Source: Candidatus Avelusimicrobium fimicolum (GTDB lineage: Bacteria; Elusimicrobiota; Elusimicrobia; Elusimicrobiales; Elusimicrobiaceae). Taken from it: DNA of 14,908 bases. A program made the position numbers and the translations under genes. Positions 1 through 8,180 of the stretch are shown here, one piece after another. Position 1 is the first letter of the stretch; the number at the start of each line of letters is the position of its first letter. The DNA is taken from assembly GCA_900541355.1 (NCBI GenBank), contig UQJU01000031.1, positions 1 to 14,908 on the forward strand, written 5' to 3'. A model generated the notes under the pieces. That model saw nothing but the letters and a program-made list of their open reading frames with translations. It made no database searches and was not told where the DNA came from.

Positions 1-914
1 CCAAACAAGGCGACGAACTCTCCGTTACGGTGAACAAATCCGTTAAAGTGTATATTGCTTCCAAACGCAAACTCCACGTGGGGGACAAAATGTCCGGCCG
101 CCACGGTAACAAAGGTGTAGTGGCGCGTATCTTGCCGGAAGAAGATATGCCGTTCTTGCCGGATGGCACTCCGCTTGATATTGTGCTTTCCCCGTTGGGT
201 ATTCCTTCCCGTATGAACGTGGGTCAGTTGTTGGAAACAATGCTCGGCTGGGCCGCGCACTACCTGCACTACAACGCCGCCACCCCGGTCTTTGACGGCC
301 CGAGCGAAGCGGACGTAGTGAACGAAATACGCAAAGCCAAAGAAAAGATTTTGGACGACAAAGGTCTTACCGGCAAAGCGCGCGCAGAATATGCCGCCAA
401 ATACCTGCCGGACGATTACTGCCGCATTACGCTGTATGACGGCAGAACCGGTGAACCTTTTGAAGAAAAAGTAACCATTGGTTATATGTATATGATGAAA
501 CTGATTCACTTGGTGGAAGATAAGGTTCACTCCCGCTCCACCGGGCCATACAGTTTAATCACACGTCAGCCCTTGGGCGGTAAAGCCCAGTTCGGCGGTC
601 AGCGCTTCGGTGAAATGGAAGTGTGGGCTATGGAAGGTTATGGCGCCACTTATACCTTGCAAGAATTCTTAACCGTGAAATCCGACGATTTTGTCGGCCG
701 TACGAAGATGTATGAATCCATTGTCAAAGGCGAAGCGCCCACCCAACCCGGCGTACCGGAATCTTTTAAAGTATTGATTAAAGAACTCCAAGCGTTAGGG
801 TTAAGTGTGGAACTTCTTAAAAATGTTGAAAACGGCGAAACGCCGGACGCCTCTTCCGATACAAAGGAAGAGGCCCCTGCCGCTCCTGCACAAGAAGAAG
901 GAGCCGCTAAATAA
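1..914 (+). CDS. rpoB: RNA polymerase beta subunit, C-terminal part (5' end outside window)
   Basis: This is the C-terminal ~303 residues of the beta subunit of DNA-directed RNA polymerase, the catalytic core partner of beta'. The reading frame is already open at base 3, so the GTG at base 30 is an internal valine and not a start. The block GDKMSGRHGNKG near the left edge carries the two lysines equivalent to E. coli K1065 and K1073, which lie by the active site. The run GGKAQFGGQRFGEMEVWAME and the following TLQEFL block are the beta C-terminal clamp/anchor region that packs on beta'. After the conserved end the protein has an extra tail of about 28 residues rich in Glu, Ala and Pro, longer than the short E. 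coli end and probably disordered. Stop TAA at 912-914. rpoC follows after 16 bases, so the two are surely co-transcribed. Identity is certain; only the 5' part is missing. Confidence 0.98.
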   Translation, partial: KQGDELSVTVNKSVKVYIASKRKLHVGDKMSGRHGNKGVVARILPEEDMPFLPDGTPLDIVLSPLGIPSRMNVGQLLETMLGWAAHYLHYNAATPVFDGPSEADVVNEIRKAKEKILDDKGLTGKARAEYAAKYLPDDYCRITLYDGRTGEPFEEKVTIGYMYMMKLIHLVEDKVHSRSTGPYSLITRQPLGGKAQFGGQRFGEMEVWAMEGYGATYTLQEFLTVKSDDFVGRTKMYESIVKGEAPTQPGVPESFKVLIKELQALGLSVELLKNVENGETPDASSDTKEEAPAAPAQEEGAAK

Positions 915-930
915 GCCGGGGATTTGAACA

Positions 931-3900
931 ATGCAAACGAAAAAAGTTAAAAAATTAAACGAACTGAACTTCTTTGACTTTGATGCCATTAAACTCGGTA
1001 TTGCCAGTCCGGAACAGATTATGGCTTGGTCTTTCGGCGAAGTCAAAAAACCCGAAACCATTAACTACCGCACCTTGAAACCGGAGCGCGACGGTCTGTT
1101 CTGCGAACGCATTTTCGGCCCCACCAAGGACTACGAATGCGCCTGCGGCAAATACCGTTGGGTAAAATTTAAAGGAATTAAGTGCGACCGCTGCGGTGTT
1201 GAAATTACCGAAAGTAAAGTCCGCCGCGAACGTATGGGCCATATTGAATTGGCCGTACCAGTGGCGCACGTCTGGTTTTTGAGAAAGAACCCCTCCCGCA
1301 TCGGTATTATGCTGGATATGCGCACGAGCGATTTGGAACGTGTGGTTTATTATGCCGCTTATGTGGTCATTGAAGACTGCGTGGACAGCGTAACCGGCCG
1401 CGTGGACTTCAAAAAAGGCACCTTGCTTTCCGACGTGCAAGTGCGCGAAGCCCGCAAAAAACACGGTTCCCGCTTAAAAGTGGATATCGGTGCCCCGGCT
1501 ATTAAAACCTTGTTGGAAGGCATTGATTTTGATAAAGAAATTCCTGCCTTGCACGAGCAATTAAAGAATACGCAGAGCGAAATGGAACGCACCAAACTTA
1601 TCCGCCGTATTAAAACGATGGAAGAGTTTAAGGAAAGCGGCAACCGCCCGGAGTGGATGATTATCAGCATCTTGCCGGTAATTCCGCCGGATTTGCGCCC
1701 GCTCGTTCCGCTTGACGGCGGCCGTTTTGCAGCGTCCGATTTGAACGATTTATATCGCCGTATTATTAACCGTAACAACCGCTTGAAACACATTGAATCC
1801 CTGCGCGCGCCGGAAGTGATGATTTATAACGAAAAGCGTCTTTTGCAGGAAGCGGTGGATGCGTTAATTGAAAATGGTGCCCGCGGCAAAGTGTTTATCG
1901 GCCCCGGCGGCAGACCTCTTAAATCTCTGTCCGACAGCATTAAAGGTAAACACGGCCGCTTCCGCCAAAACTTGCTCGGTAAGCGTGTGGACTATTCCGG
2001 CCGTTCCGTTATTGTCGTCGGCCCGAACTTGAAAATCCACCAGTGCGGTTTACCGAAATTGATGGCTTTGGAACTCTTTAAACCCTTTATCATTGGCGAA
2101 TTAATGAAGAAGGAAGGCGTAACGCTTAAATCCGCCAAAAAGATGTTGGAAAGAGTCCGCCCCGAAATTTGGGATATTTTGGAAAAGGTAACCAAGAGCC
2201 ACCCGGTAATGTTAAACCGCGCTCCTACCTTGCACCGTTTGGGTATTCAGGCCTTTGAACCGGTACTTATTGAAGGTAAAGCCATCCAGTTGCACCCGCT
2301 TACCTGTGCCGCTTTCAACGCTGACTTCGACGGTGACCAGATGGCCGTGCACGTACCGCTTTCTTTGGAAGCCCAAATGGAAGCCCGTACCTTGATGCTG
2401 GCCTCTAACAACATTTTGTCCCCGGCATCCGGAAAACCGATTGCCGCTCCGTCTCACGATATGGTCTTGGGTGTAAGTTTCTTGACTAAGATTAAAGACG
2501 GCGATATCGGTGAAGGCTCTATCTTCGGCAGCAAAGAAGATGCCTTAGTGGCTTTGGAATACGGCAAACTTTCTTACCACGCTAAAATCAAAGTGCGCGG
2601 TATTAACGCTATTCCGGAACCCGGATTGGAAGGCAAAGACGAAAAAGATGCCTCCAAGTGGAAAGATTTTACTTCCGTGGGCCGCATTATTTTCAACCAG
2701 GCTATGCCGAAAGGTTGGGAATATATTAATAAAACGGTCGGCAAGAAAGAATTGGCGTCCTTGGTAGATGAATGCTACAAGAGCAAAAAATACGGCCGCT
2801 ACGAAGCCGTACAACTCTTGGACAAGATTATGAAGATGGGTTATCACTATGCCACTTTGTCCGGCTTGTCCATCTCCATTGCGGATATGACGATTCCGTC
2901 TGCCAAGCAGAAATACATTACTGAGGCCAAGAAAAAGGTTAAAGAGATTCAGGCCCAGGCCGAAGCCGGTATCATCACGGAAGGCGAACGCTATAACAAA
3001 GTTATTGATATTTGGACCCGTGTAACCGACGACGTTGCCAACGAACTCTTCAAAGAAATGAAGAAGTTTGAAGAAGGCAAATACGACCCGTCTAATAAAG
3101 AACATAGCGGACAGCGCTTTAACGCCGTCTATTTGATGGCCGATTCCGGCGCCCGCGGTTCCCGCCAGCAGGTCCGCCAGTTGGCCGGTATGCGCGGTTT
3201 GATGGCTAAACCGCAGAAGAAACTTACCGGCGGTCAGGGTGAAATTATTGAAAACCCGATTACCGCTAACTTCCGCGAAGGCTTGTCTGTGTTGGAATAC
3301 TTTATTTCCACGCACGGTGGTCGTAAAGGTTTGTCCGATACGGCTTTGAAGACGGCCGACGCCGGTTATTTAACCCGCCGTTTGGTAGATGTTGCCCACA
3401 ATGTCGTGGTAACGGAAGAAGATTGCGGAACTCATAACGGTATTGTAGTTAAATCTTTGATGAGCGGCGAAGAAATGGTGGAACCCATTGAAGAACGTAT
3501 TTTGGGCCGCACCAGTTTGGAAGACGTCGTGGTAAAGGTGAAACGCGCTGACGGCTCCGAAGAAGAAAAAACCATTATCAAAGAAGGCGATTTGATTACC
3601 TTGGAACAGAGCAAATTGGTCAAAAAATATGGTGTGGAATCTGTACGCATCCGCTCCGTACTGACCTGCGAAGCCCCGTTTGGCGTGTGCTCCAAATGTT
3701 ACGGCTTGCAGTTGGCCACCTCTGCCAAGAGCAACCCGGGCGACTCTGTGGGTATTATTGCCGCCCAGTCCATCGGCGAACCTGGTACGCAGTTAACCTT
3801 GCGTACGTTCCACATCGGTGGTACGGCTTCGCGCGTGTTGTCCCGCAGCCAGGCAGTTGCTGAAATTGACGGTAAAGTAACCTTTAAAGATATGAAGGTT

Positions 3901-5106
3901 ATTACGAACCGTTACGATAATAAAATTTGTATTTCCAGAAACGGCTCTATCTTTGTTGAGGCCGGAAATGGTACAATAAAAGAATACAAGATTCAGTACG
4001 GTGCTTCCGTTTACACTACGGATAAAGCGACCGTAAAGAAAGGTTCTTTGCTCGCGGAATGGGACCCGCACTCTATCCCGGTGTTGGCCGAAGCGAACGG
4101 ATCTGTAAAGTTGACCGACGTAATTGAAGGTATTACTTTGCAGGAAGAACGCAACAAAGTAACCGGCGTAATTGAACGCAAAATTACCGCGAGCCGTATG
4201 GGTAAAAAGAACCCGCGCATCAGCATTGAAGGCAAAGACAAAAAAGTAAACTTGCCGTTGCCTATTGATACGATCCTGATGGTGGAGAACGGTGAAGAAG
4301 TGGAACCCGGCGACGTGCTTGCCAAAATCGGGCGCGAAGCGGGCGGTACCAAAGATATCACCGGCGGTTTGCCCAGAATCGCGGAGTTGTTTGAAGCCAG
4401 ACGCCCCCGCAACCCGGCAATTATTTCCGAGTTTGAGGGTATCGTTAGCCTGGAAACATCTCCCAAAGGTTTGATTGAGGTTGTCGTGCGGAACGAAGAG
4501 ACCAACCAGGTCAAGCAGTACAGCATCCCGCAAGGCAAACACCTCGTAGTATATGAAGGCGATCACGTTGGCGTGGGCGAAGCCCTTACCGACGGCGCCA
4601 TTGACCCCCACGACGTGCTGCGCGTGAAGGGCGAAAAAGAAGCGCAAGAGTTCCTGTTAAACGCCATCCAAGAAGTGTACCGCTTGCAGGGCGTAACAAT
4701 TAACGACAGACATATTGAGGTTATTGTCCGTCAGATGTTGGGGAACGTGAAAATTCTGGATGCGGGTGATACCCACTTCCTCAAAGGCGAAATTTTGAGC
4801 CGCGCAAGTTGGCTTAGAGAAAACGCCAAGATGAAGGCCGAAGGCAAACGCTTAGCCGATGCAGAAACCATTTTGCTCGGTATCAGCAAAGCGTCCCTCG
4901 CTTCCGAATCGTTTATTTCCGCGGCCTCGTTCCAAGAGACGACGAAAGTCCTTACGGACGCGGCTATTACGGGCCAGGTGGACGAATTGCAAGGCCTGAA
5001 AGAAAACGTAATTGTAGGCCATTTGATTCCGGCGGGTACAGGTATTTCCGCCAGACAGATTGCCCAAGAGTTTGAACAAAAACGCAAAGAAACAGGAGAG
5101 AAGTAA
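931..5106 (+). CDS. rpoC: RNA polymerase beta' subunit
   Basis: This is the 1391-residue beta' subunit, close to the E. coli length (1407). The N-terminal zinc site is visible as C70, C72, C85 and C88. The catalytic NADFDGD motif spans 463-469, with Mg-binding D465, D467 and D469. The second zinc site is C832, C913, C920 and C923. The bridge helix runs from about 790 (STHGGRKGLSDTALKT) and the trigger loop includes 955-964 (LTLRTFHIGG), with H961 as the catalytic-loop histidine. Two active-site positions differ from E. coli: Gly797 where it has Ala in HGARKG, and Leu957 where it has Met932. The ATG at 931 is chosen because the protein then starts just before the conserved FDFDAIKLGIASP block and the zinc cysteines fall at the E. 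coli numbers. The Shine-Dalgarno site is weak (GGGG near 918), consistent with coupling to rpoB. The last bases carry the AGGAG site for rpsL. No frameshift is seen. Confidence 0.98.
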   Translation: MQTKKVKKLNELNFFDFDAIKLGIASPEQIMAWSFGEVKKPETINYRTLKPERDGLFCERIFGPTKDYECACGKYRWVKFKGIKCDRCGVEITESKVRRERMGHIELAVPVAHVWFLRKNPSRIGIMLDMRTSDLERVVYYAAYVVIEDCVDSVTGRVDFKKGTLLSDVQVREARKKHGSRLKVDIGAPAIKTLLEGIDFDKEIPALHEQLKNTQSEMERTKLIRRIKTMEEFKESGNRPEWMIISILPVIPPDLRPLVPLDGGRFAASDLNDLYRRIINRNNRLKHIESLRAPEVMIYNEKRLLQEAVDALIENGARGKVFIGPGGRPLKSLSDSIKGKHGRFRQNLLGKRVDYSGRSVIVVGPNLKIHQCGLPKLMALELFKPFIIGELMKKEGVTLKSAKKMLERVRPEIWDILEKVTKSHPVMLNRAPTLHRLGIQAFEPVLIEGKAIQLHPLTCAAFNADFDGDQMAVHVPLSLEAQMEARTLMLASNNILSPASGKPIAAPSHDMVLGVSFLTKIKDGDIGEGSIFGSKEDALVALEYGKLSYHAKIKVRGINAIPEPGLEGKDEKDASKWKDFTSVGRIIFNQAMPKGWEYINKTVGKKELASLVDECYKSKKYGRYEAVQLLDKIMKMGYHYATLSGLSISIADMTIPSAKQKYITEAKKKVKEIQAQAEAGIITEGERYNKVIDIWTRVTDDVANELFKEMKKFEEGKYDPSNKEHSGQRFNAVYLMADSGARGSRQQVRQLAGMRGLMAKPQKKLTGGQGEIIENPITANFREGLSVLEYFISTHGGRKGLSDTALKTADAGYLTRRLVDVAHNVVVTEEDCGTHNGIVVKSLMSGEEMVEPIEERILGRTSLEDVVVKVKRADGSEEEKTIIKEGDLITLEQSKLVKKYGVESVRIRSVLTCEAPFGVCSKCYGLQLATSAKSNPGDSVGIIAAQSIGEPGTQLTLRTFHIGGTASRVLSRSQAVAEIDGKVTFKDMKVITNRYDNKICISRNGSIFVEAGNGTIKEYKIQYGASVYTTDKATVKKGSLLAEWDPHSIPVLAEANGSVKLTDVIEGITLQEERNKVTGVIERKITASRMGKKNPRISIEGKDKKVNLPLPIDTILMVENGEEVEPGDVLAKIGREAGGTKDITGGLPRIAELFEARRPRNPAIISEFEGIVSLETSPKGLIEVVVRNEETNQVKQYSIPQGKHLVVYEGDHVGVGEALTDGAIDPHDVLRVKGEKEAQEFLLNAIQEVYRLQGVTINDRHIEVIVRQMLGNVKILDAGDTHFLKGEILSRASWLRENAKMKAEGKRLADAETILLGISKASLASESFISAASFQETTKVLTDAAITGQVDELQGLKENVIVGHLIPAGTGISARQIAQEFEQKRKETGEK

Positions 5107-5108
5107 TA

Positions 5109-5489
5109 ATGCCGACAGTAAATCAATTAGTGAAATACGGACGGGCGAAAGAAATTCACAGAACGAAATCCCCGGCGTTGCAAGCCTGCCCCCAGAGAAG
5201 AGGCGTTTGCACCCGTGTTTATACCACGACCCCTAAAAAACCGAACTCTGCTTTGAGAAAGGTGGCCCGTGTAAAACTTACTTCCAAAGTGGAAGTAACC
5301 GCTTATATTCCCGGTGTGGGACATAACCTCCAAGAACACTCCATCGTGCTCGTGCGCGGTGGCCGTGTGAAAGACTTGCCTGGTGTGCGTTATCACATCA
5401 TCCGCGGCGCGCTGGATGCTTCCGGTGTGGAAAACAGAAAACAAGGCCGCTCTCTTTACGGTGTAAAGAGACCCAAAGCCGGTAAATAA
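5109..5489 (+). CDS. rpsL: 30S ribosomal protein S12
   Basis: S12 (126 residues) sits at the decoding centre of the 30S subunit and helps proofread codon-anticodon pairing. The diagnostic stretches TTTPKKPNSALRK, GHNLQEHS and GGRVKDLPGVRYH are all present. K43 and K44, and K88, the usual sites of streptomycin-resistance changes, are wild type. D89, the residue methylthiolated by RimO in many bacteria, is present. The start ATG at 5109 lies 2 bases after the rpoC stop and is preceded by AGGAG at 5094-5098, inside the rpoC 3' end, so translation of the two is likely coupled. Having rpsL directly behind rpoC, with no promoter or terminator between, points to a fused rpoBC-str transcription unit. 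Confidence 0.98.
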   Translation: MPTVNQLVKYGRAKEIHRTKSPALQACPQRRGVCTRVYTTTPKKPNSALRKVARVKLTSKVEVTAYIPGVGHNLQEHSIVLVRGGRVKDLPGVRYHIIRGALDASGVENRKQGRSLYGVKRPKAGK

Positions 5490-5512
5490 TTTTTAGGAGT
5501 TGAATAAAGAAT

Positions 5513-5992
5513 ATGCCGAGAAAAGGTTTAAGACCCAGAGACAGAAGACCGCAGCCCGCGCCGGATTATAAATATAATTCCGTGCTCGTGTCCCGGTTCA
5601 TTAACAAATTGAATTTTGCAGGCAAAACCTCCACCGCCGAACGCTTGTTGGACGATGCGATGGCTATCATTGCCGAAAAAACCAAAGAAAACGCGCTTGA
5701 TGTTTTCAATAAATGTATTGAAAACGTCCGCCCGCTCGTGGAAGTAAAAGCCCGCCGCGTGGGTGGTGCCAACTATCAGGTGCCGACCGAAGTAAAACCC
5801 TTGCGCAGCACCTCCTTGGCTATGAGATGGCTCATCGGTGCCGCGCAAAGCCGCAAAGGCCGCCCGATGGCTGAAAAATTAGCCGAAGAAATTATGTTGG
5901 GCGCCAAAAAAGAAGGCACCGCTTTCAAAAAACGCGAAGACGTGCATAAAATGGCCGAAGCCAACCGCGCTTTCGCTCACTTTAAATGGTAA
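5513..5992 (+). CDS. rpsG: 30S ribosomal protein S7
   Basis: S7 (159 residues; the family is usually about 156) nucleates assembly of the 3' domain of 16S rRNA in the 30S head and lines the E-site exit channel. Recognised from the N-terminal MPRKGLRPRD, the central VEVKARRVGGANYQVPTEV segment, the RWLIGAAQSRKGRPM helix, and the C-terminal HKMAEANRAFAHFKW end. It follows rpsL after 23 bases. A Shine-Dalgarno AGGAG lies at 5495-5499, 13 bases before the ATG, a slightly long spacing. In E. coli S7 is the translational repressor of the str operon; no matching target structure can be defined by eye in this short gap, so that control is not claimed here. Confidence 0.98.
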   Translation: MPRKGLRPRDRRPQPAPDYKYNSVLVSRFINKLNFAGKTSTAERLLDDAMAIIAEKTKENALDVFNKCIENVRPLVEVKARRVGGANYQVPTEVKPLRSTSLAMRWLIGAAQSRKGRPMAEKLAEEIMLGAKKEGTAFKKREDVHKMAEANRAFAHFKW

Positions 5993-6006
5993 TTTGGAAT
6001 TAAGTT

Positions 6007-8109
6007 ATGGCTGAATTCAAAACCTATCCGATTGAGAAAATCAGAAACATTGGTATTATTGCCCACATTGACGCGGGCAAAACGACCACTTCCGAACGCA
6101 TCTTGTACTATACGGGTAAAGTGCACAAAATCGGCGAAACGCACGATGGTGCTTCCGTAACGGACTGGATGGAACAGGAAAGAGAAAGAGGCATCACCAT
6201 TACCTCCGCCGCTATTTACTGCGTGTGGAAGGACTGCCAACTCAACATTATTGACACTCCCGGCCACGTGGACTTTACGGCCGAAGTGGAACGCTCTTTG
6301 CGTGTGTTGGACGGTGCCGTCTGCTGCTTTGACGGTGTGCAGGGTGTAGAACCCCAGTCCGAAACGGTATGGCGCCAGGCCGACAAATACCACGTTCCCC
6401 GTATTGCTTACATTAACAAAATGGACCGCATCGGCGCGGACTTTATCCGCTCCGCCAACTCCATTAAGGAAAAATTGGGTGGCAACGCCTGCCCGATTCA
6501 GTTGCCTATCGGCGCCGAAGACAAATTCGTCGGCATCGTGGACTTGGTAAAGATGAAAGGTATCATTTGGGACGGCGACCATAACGGAGCCACTTTCAAC
6601 GAAGTGGAAATTCCGGCTGACCTCGTGGACGCTGCCAAAAAAGCCCATACGGAAATGATTGAAAAACTCGCCGACTTTGATGAAGCAATTATGGAACGCT
6701 ACTTAAACGGCGAAACGGACTTTACGGTTGAAGAAATCAAAAAAGCCATCCGCAAAGGTACTCTTACGGGTAAATTCTTCCCGGTAATCTGCGGTTCTTC
6801 CTACAAAAACAAAGGCGTACAGCCGCTTTTGGACTGCGTGAACGATTATCTACCCTCTCCTGTGGACGTTCCGGCTGTCAAAGGGACCAACCCCGATACG
6901 GGCGAAGAAGTGCACCGCAAAGCCTCCAACAACGAACCCTTCTGCGGTCTTATCTTTAAAGTTCAGACGGACCCCTTTGTGGGTAAACTCAGTTTCTTCC
7001 GCATTTATTCCGGTACTTTGAAAGCCGGTGATACGGTTTTGTTCCCCGGCAAAAACGCCACGGAACGTATCGGCCGTATGATGCGTATGATGGCTGATAA
7101 ACGCGAAGAAGTAAAAGAACTCGGTGCCGGCGAAATCGCCGCCACCGTGGCTATCAAAAACTCCCGCGTGGGTCAAACGATTTGCTCTCCCGACCACCCG
7201 ATTGTGTTGGAAAGCATCACGTTCCCTGAACCGGTAATCTCTATTGCCGTAGAACCGAAATCCAAGGCTGACGAAGAAAAAATGTCCAACGCTTTGGCCC
7301 GCTTGGCCGAAGAAGACCAGACTTTCCGCGTCCGCACCGACGAAGAAACGGGTCAGACCGTTATTTCCGGTATGGGCGAACTCCACTTGGATATTATTGT
7401 GGACCGTATGAAACGCGAATTTAACGTGCAAGCCAACGTTGGCGCGCCGCAAGTAGCGTATCGCGAAACCATCACCAAGACGGTTGAACAGGAAACCAAG
7501 TTCGTCCGTCAGTCCGGTGGTCGCGGTCAGTACGGGCACGTATTCCTCCGCTTGGAACCTCAGGAAAAAGGCAAAGGCTTTGAATTTGTCAACGAAATTA
7601 CCCAGGGCCGTATTCCGAAAGAATACATCCCGGCTATTGAAAAGGGCTGCCGCGAAGCACTGGATTCCGGTGCTGTGGCCGGATACCCCTTGGTGGATAT
7701 TAAAGTGGCCGTGTTTGACGGTTCGTTCCACGAAGTGGACTCCTCCGAAATGGCCTTTAAGATTGCCGCTTCTATGGCCTTGAAGGACGGCGCGAAGAAA
7801 GCCAACCCGATTATTCTGGAACCTATTATGAAGGTAGAAGTTGTGGCTCCGGAAGCCAACTTGGGTGATATCATTGGTGATTTGAGTTCCCGCCGCGGTC
7901 AGATTGGCGAAATGGGTGTCAGAGGCAACGTACGCTATGTACGCGCCGAAGTACCGCTCGCCGAAATGTTCGGTTACGCCACGAACGTACGCTCCCTCTC
8001 TCAGGGCCGCGCTTCGTTCACTATGGAACCGAGCCACTATGCCGAGGTGCCGGCTAACGTCGCAAAAGCGATTATTGAAAAACGCACCGCGGAAAAAGTG
8101 GCCGCTTAA
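6007..8109 (+). CDS. fusA: Elongation factor G
   Basis: EF-G (700 residues, the normal length) is the GTPase that drives tRNA and mRNA translocation and, with RRF, ribosome recycling. The G domain (about 1-290) shows G1 AHIDAGKT at 19-26, an intact switch I RGITIT near 61-66, G3 DTPGH at 83-87 with catalytic H87, and G4 NKMD at 137-140. Domains II-V follow; domain IV contains the RQSGGRGQYGHV segment near 502-513, and domain V ends with the conserved SQGRASFTMEPSHY block. It is of the standard EF-G type. It starts 14 bases after rpsG with only a weak GGAA as ribosome site (5996-5999), so coupling to rpsG is likely. It is followed after 71 bases by tuf, with a hairpin in that gap. Confidence 0.98.
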   Translation: MAEFKTYPIEKIRNIGIIAHIDAGKTTTSERILYYTGKVHKIGETHDGASVTDWMEQERERGITITSAAIYCVWKDCQLNIIDTPGHVDFTAEVERSLRVLDGAVCCFDGVQGVEPQSETVWRQADKYHVPRIAYINKMDRIGADFIRSANSIKEKLGGNACPIQLPIGAEDKFVGIVDLVKMKGIIWDGDHNGATFNEVEIPADLVDAAKKAHTEMIEKLADFDEAIMERYLNGETDFTVEEIKKAIRKGTLTGKFFPVICGSSYKNKGVQPLLDCVNDYLPSPVDVPAVKGTNPDTGEEVHRKASNNEPFCGLIFKVQTDPFVGKLSFFRIYSGTLKAGDTVLFPGKNATERIGRMMRMMADKREEVKELGAGEIAATVAIKNSRVGQTICSPDHPIVLESITFPEPVISIAVEPKSKADEEKMSNALARLAEEDQTFRVRTDEETGQTVISGMGELHLDIIVDRMKREFNVQANVGAPQVAYRETITKTVEQETKFVRQSGGRGQYGHVFLRLEPQEKGKGFEFVNEITQGRIPKEYIPAIEKGCREALDSGAVAGYPLVDIKVAVFDGSFHEVDSSEMAFKIAASMALKDGAKKANPIILEPIMKVEVVAPEANLGDIIGDLSSRRGQIGEMGVRGNVRYVRAEVPLAEMFGYATNVRSLSQGRASFTMEPSHYAEVPANVAKAIIEKRTAEKVAA

Positions 8110-8119
8110 TAACCATTTT

Positions 8120-8150
8120 CCCCTGCGCTTGGAAATCCCGGGCGCAGGGG
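8120..8150 (+). terminator. GC-rich hairpin between fusA and tuf (weak terminator, attenuator or processing site)
   Basis: CCCCTGCGC at 8120-8128 pairs perfectly with GCGCAGGGG at 8142-8150, a 9-bp stem with a 13-base loop (a further T-G wobble is possible). The bases after it, TTGCATCTTTC, are only moderately T-rich, so full termination is doubtful. A partial terminator or an RNase processing/stabilising site that sets the EF-Tu to EF-G ratio is more likely. The tuf Shine-Dalgarno lies 17 bases downstream and is not sequestered. Confidence 0.5.
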
Positions 8151-8180
8151 TTGCATCTTTCATATTAGGAGTGTAAACAA

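Noticed and set aside
30..914. GTG at 30 as the start of a 294-residue protein
   Set aside because: The frame is open from base 3 and encodes rpoB sequence upstream; the GTG is an internal valine.
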